DNA from: Marinitoga sp. 38H-ov
GTDB lineage: Bacteria; Thermotogota; Thermotogae; Petrotogales; Petrotogaceae
Direction: 5' to 3'
Assembly: GCF_011057715.1 (NCBI RefSeq)
Contig: NZ_LNGH01000011.1
Span: forward strand, 1-64,000
Length of the DNA: 64,000 bases
The notes under the pieces were generated by a model that worked only from the letters and a program-made list of their open reading frames with translations, was not told where the DNA came from and did no database searches. This document shows positions 62,548 to 64,000 of this stretch, in pieces. The stretch's first letter is position 1; every line of letters begins with the position of its first letter. The position numbers and the translations under genes are program-made.

Positions 62548-63897
62548 CAGATTAAATACAAATCCCATCCCAAAAAATGCAGGATGTGGTATTTTTATTG
62601 AATTTAAGAAGAATTTTGGTATGTTTTTTTAATTTTTTGAATTTAATATTGAATAAAAAACAAAAGATTTTCCATTGTTTTTTATTTTCTTACACAGCCA
62701 CATTACCATTTTTTTGATATTCATGGCTGTATATACCATATACGATTCATTTGTCACTCTTTCGTGACCTCTTAATGTTTTCATTGAATGCTTTTTAGCA
62801 AATACTCTTTCTATTGTTTGTTTTCTTAATGAATATATTTTTTCCCGTATTCACTTAGCCTTATTTTATTCGCTTTTTATACTTCATCTTCATAACTAAA
62901 TATCCTTTTTATTTTATCTTTTGATTGTGTGCATTTATCTATTAATGAACATGTTTTACATACTATTGGATTTGATATCCATTTCTATTTGTAGTTGAAT
63001 ATTTAATAGACAAATATATACATTTTTCTCTTTATTATATTTAAATTCTTTTTTTCTTATGTCTCCTTTTTTCCCCATTGGTCTAGTATATGGCACAATA
63101 GGTGTTATTCCTTGTTCAAATAATGATTTTAATTTTTTTATATCCAGCATCTATAGCTACACTATTTGGTTTTTTTGTTTATATTTTTCATTGTTTCTTC
63201 TAATACTTCTCTATCGTGTTTATTTACTCCTGTTACTTTTACATACAAAACCATTCCTATCACATGATGATAGGAATATGCAAACATTTTTTCTTTACCT
63301 TGTTTATTCAACATGCCACTGTCATTGTGCTTATCTTTACTTCTTTTGTTATTGTTTCTTCTTTTTTAGGTTTTAATTTTTTTTACCATTATTTTTTCTA
63401 TACAATTTCTTCTTCTAATTTTTCTTTATATGATTTTACTGATAATTCTATTGGCTTTTCGTATTTCTTTTTGTTAGCATTTGCTTTGGGTAGAATCTAT
63501 GAATATTTCATCTGCATTTATTAACTTATGTTTTATAGCTTATATGTTTAAATATCTATAATCTGTTCCCTTAAAAAATCATAATTCTTACTAAATGTTG
63601 AGAAATGCGTGTTTAACCATATCCTAAAAACCATCTATATGCAAATATCTATTTCCTTTATTGTTTGTCTCATTGACCTTATTCCAAATATATATTGTAT
63701 TAATACTATCTTTATTAACACCACTGGATCAACGCTTGGTCTTTTAAACTATATTTATCTTTTACTAAATCATATATGAATTTTCTCTTATGAATTTTTT
63801 CTTTTTCTATCTTTCTTACTAAATGATCCTCTGGAACTAAATCGTCTATTGCTATCATCAATTGTTTTCTCTTATCTCCCTTTCTTACATTAATCAT
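62542..63897 (-). pseudogene. decayed IS1182-family transposase
   Basis: From ATG 63897: IAIDDLVPEDHLVRKIEK, FIYDLVKDKYSLKD, then in another frame PSVDPVVLIKIVLIQYIFGI and RSMRQTIKEI, and near the end EYGKKYIHLRKQTIERVFAK and GHERVTNESYMVYTAMNIKK. This is the IS1182 order, but the frame changes several times and stops interrupt the catalytic core. The last coding-like piece (IPHPAFFGMGFVFNLK) stops at 62542, in target DNA. Inactive by itself. Confidence 0.88.
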
Positions 63898-63970
63898 GTC
63901 TTCACCACAAAAAAGAAAATCCGCTTCTAATCTAATTTTACCCTTAGAAGCGGATTTTGTTAACAGTCTG
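62548..63970 (-). mobile_element. degenerate IS1182-like insertion sequence in the nrdG terminator
   Basis: 1423 bases between direct repeats of the nrdG terminator. Both ends begin CAGA when read inward (CAGATTAAATACAAATCCC; CAGACTGTTAACAAAATCCG), a plausible imperfect terminal repeat. A perfect 15-base-arm hairpin (63916-63930 with 63944-63958), followed by T-rich DNA on the minus strand, guards the transposase start against read-through transcription. The element is 200-400 bases shorter than usual, consistent with deletions. Confidence 0.8.
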
Positions 63971-63992
63971 TAATAGGCCGAAAGTCCTATTT
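63971..63992 (+). repeat. right copy of duplicated nrdG terminator hairpin
   Basis: TAATAGGCCGAAAGTCCTAT plus TT, identical to 62526-62547 except G to T at one stem base. It keeps a T-rich tail (TTTTTTATGG), so it probably represents the original terminator end. Confidence 0.85.
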
Positions 63993-64000
63993 TTTATGGT

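Noticed and set aside
63059-63524. Plus-strand hydrophobic frames near the right end
   Set aside because: They are antisense to the decayed IS1182 transposase; Cys/Phe/Tyr-rich composition is typical of the reverse complement of lysine-rich coding DNA.
1-64000. CRISPR arrays, rRNA genes, replication origin
   Set aside because: No regularly spaced repeats, rRNA-like GC-rich blocks or DnaA-box clusters were seen.

Overview
The window looks like a chromosome segment of an anaerobic, very AT-rich member of the Thermotogota, most likely the Marinitoga/Petrotoga branch. This is inferred from gene content only: a fused aspartate carbamoyltransferase catalytic/regulatory chain (as in Thermotoga), a trimeric-type bifurcating [FeFe]-hydrogenase, an Mrp/Mbx membrane complex, a class III ribonucleotide reductase and a small outer-membrane-type protein. 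No rRNA is present to confirm it.

Layout. 1-447: an IS110-family element entering from the left edge, with a long structured noncoding end. 448-5245: an unknown gene, two TauE/SafE permeases, a D-aminopeptidase and a gamma-glutamyltransferase-like enzyme. 5246-7599: an exported lipoprotein/barrel pair, then AT-rich DNA. 7600-14257: a decayed DMT transporter and the pyr operon pyrBI-C-K-D-F-E (minus). 14257-14501: tRNA-Phe, -Val and -Glu. 14690-24666: a guanine-class riboswitch and the purECSQLFMNHD operon (plus). 24665-26352: uracil permease behind a pyr-like promoter. 26437-36997: a 13-gene Mbx-type complex, with ArsR and a palindromic operator at its head (37021-37387). 37567-41167: CBS/DRTGG pyrophosphatase and membrane, lipoprotein and unknown genes. 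41220-45689: the [FeFe]-hydrogenase operon. 45986-49186: acetyltransferase, threonine aldolase, NiaR-type repressor and HD hydrolase. 49696-59790: mixed metabolic genes, including glycogen phosphorylase and a Rieske oxygenase/tocopherol-cyclase-like pair. 59934-62528: NrdR boxes and nrdDG. 62548-63970: a decayed IS1182-like element inserted in the nrdG terminator.

How it fits together. Pyrimidine synthesis and uracil uptake share an almost identical promoter/leader. Purine synthesis to IMP is nearly complete (PurB and PurK are not in the window) and sits under guanine control. The hydrogenase and the Mbx complex are both expected to use ferredoxin and NAD(P)H. The most unusual system is the Mbx cluster: its terminal iron-sulfur subunit is fused to an NfnB/GltD-like flavoprotein, which suggests a membrane ion pump joined directly to NAD(P)H chemistry. 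The candidate IS110 bridge RNA, the oxygenase pair in an apparent anaerobe, and several genes with strong Shine-Dalgarno sequences but non-standard ATA/ATT starts also deserve attention.
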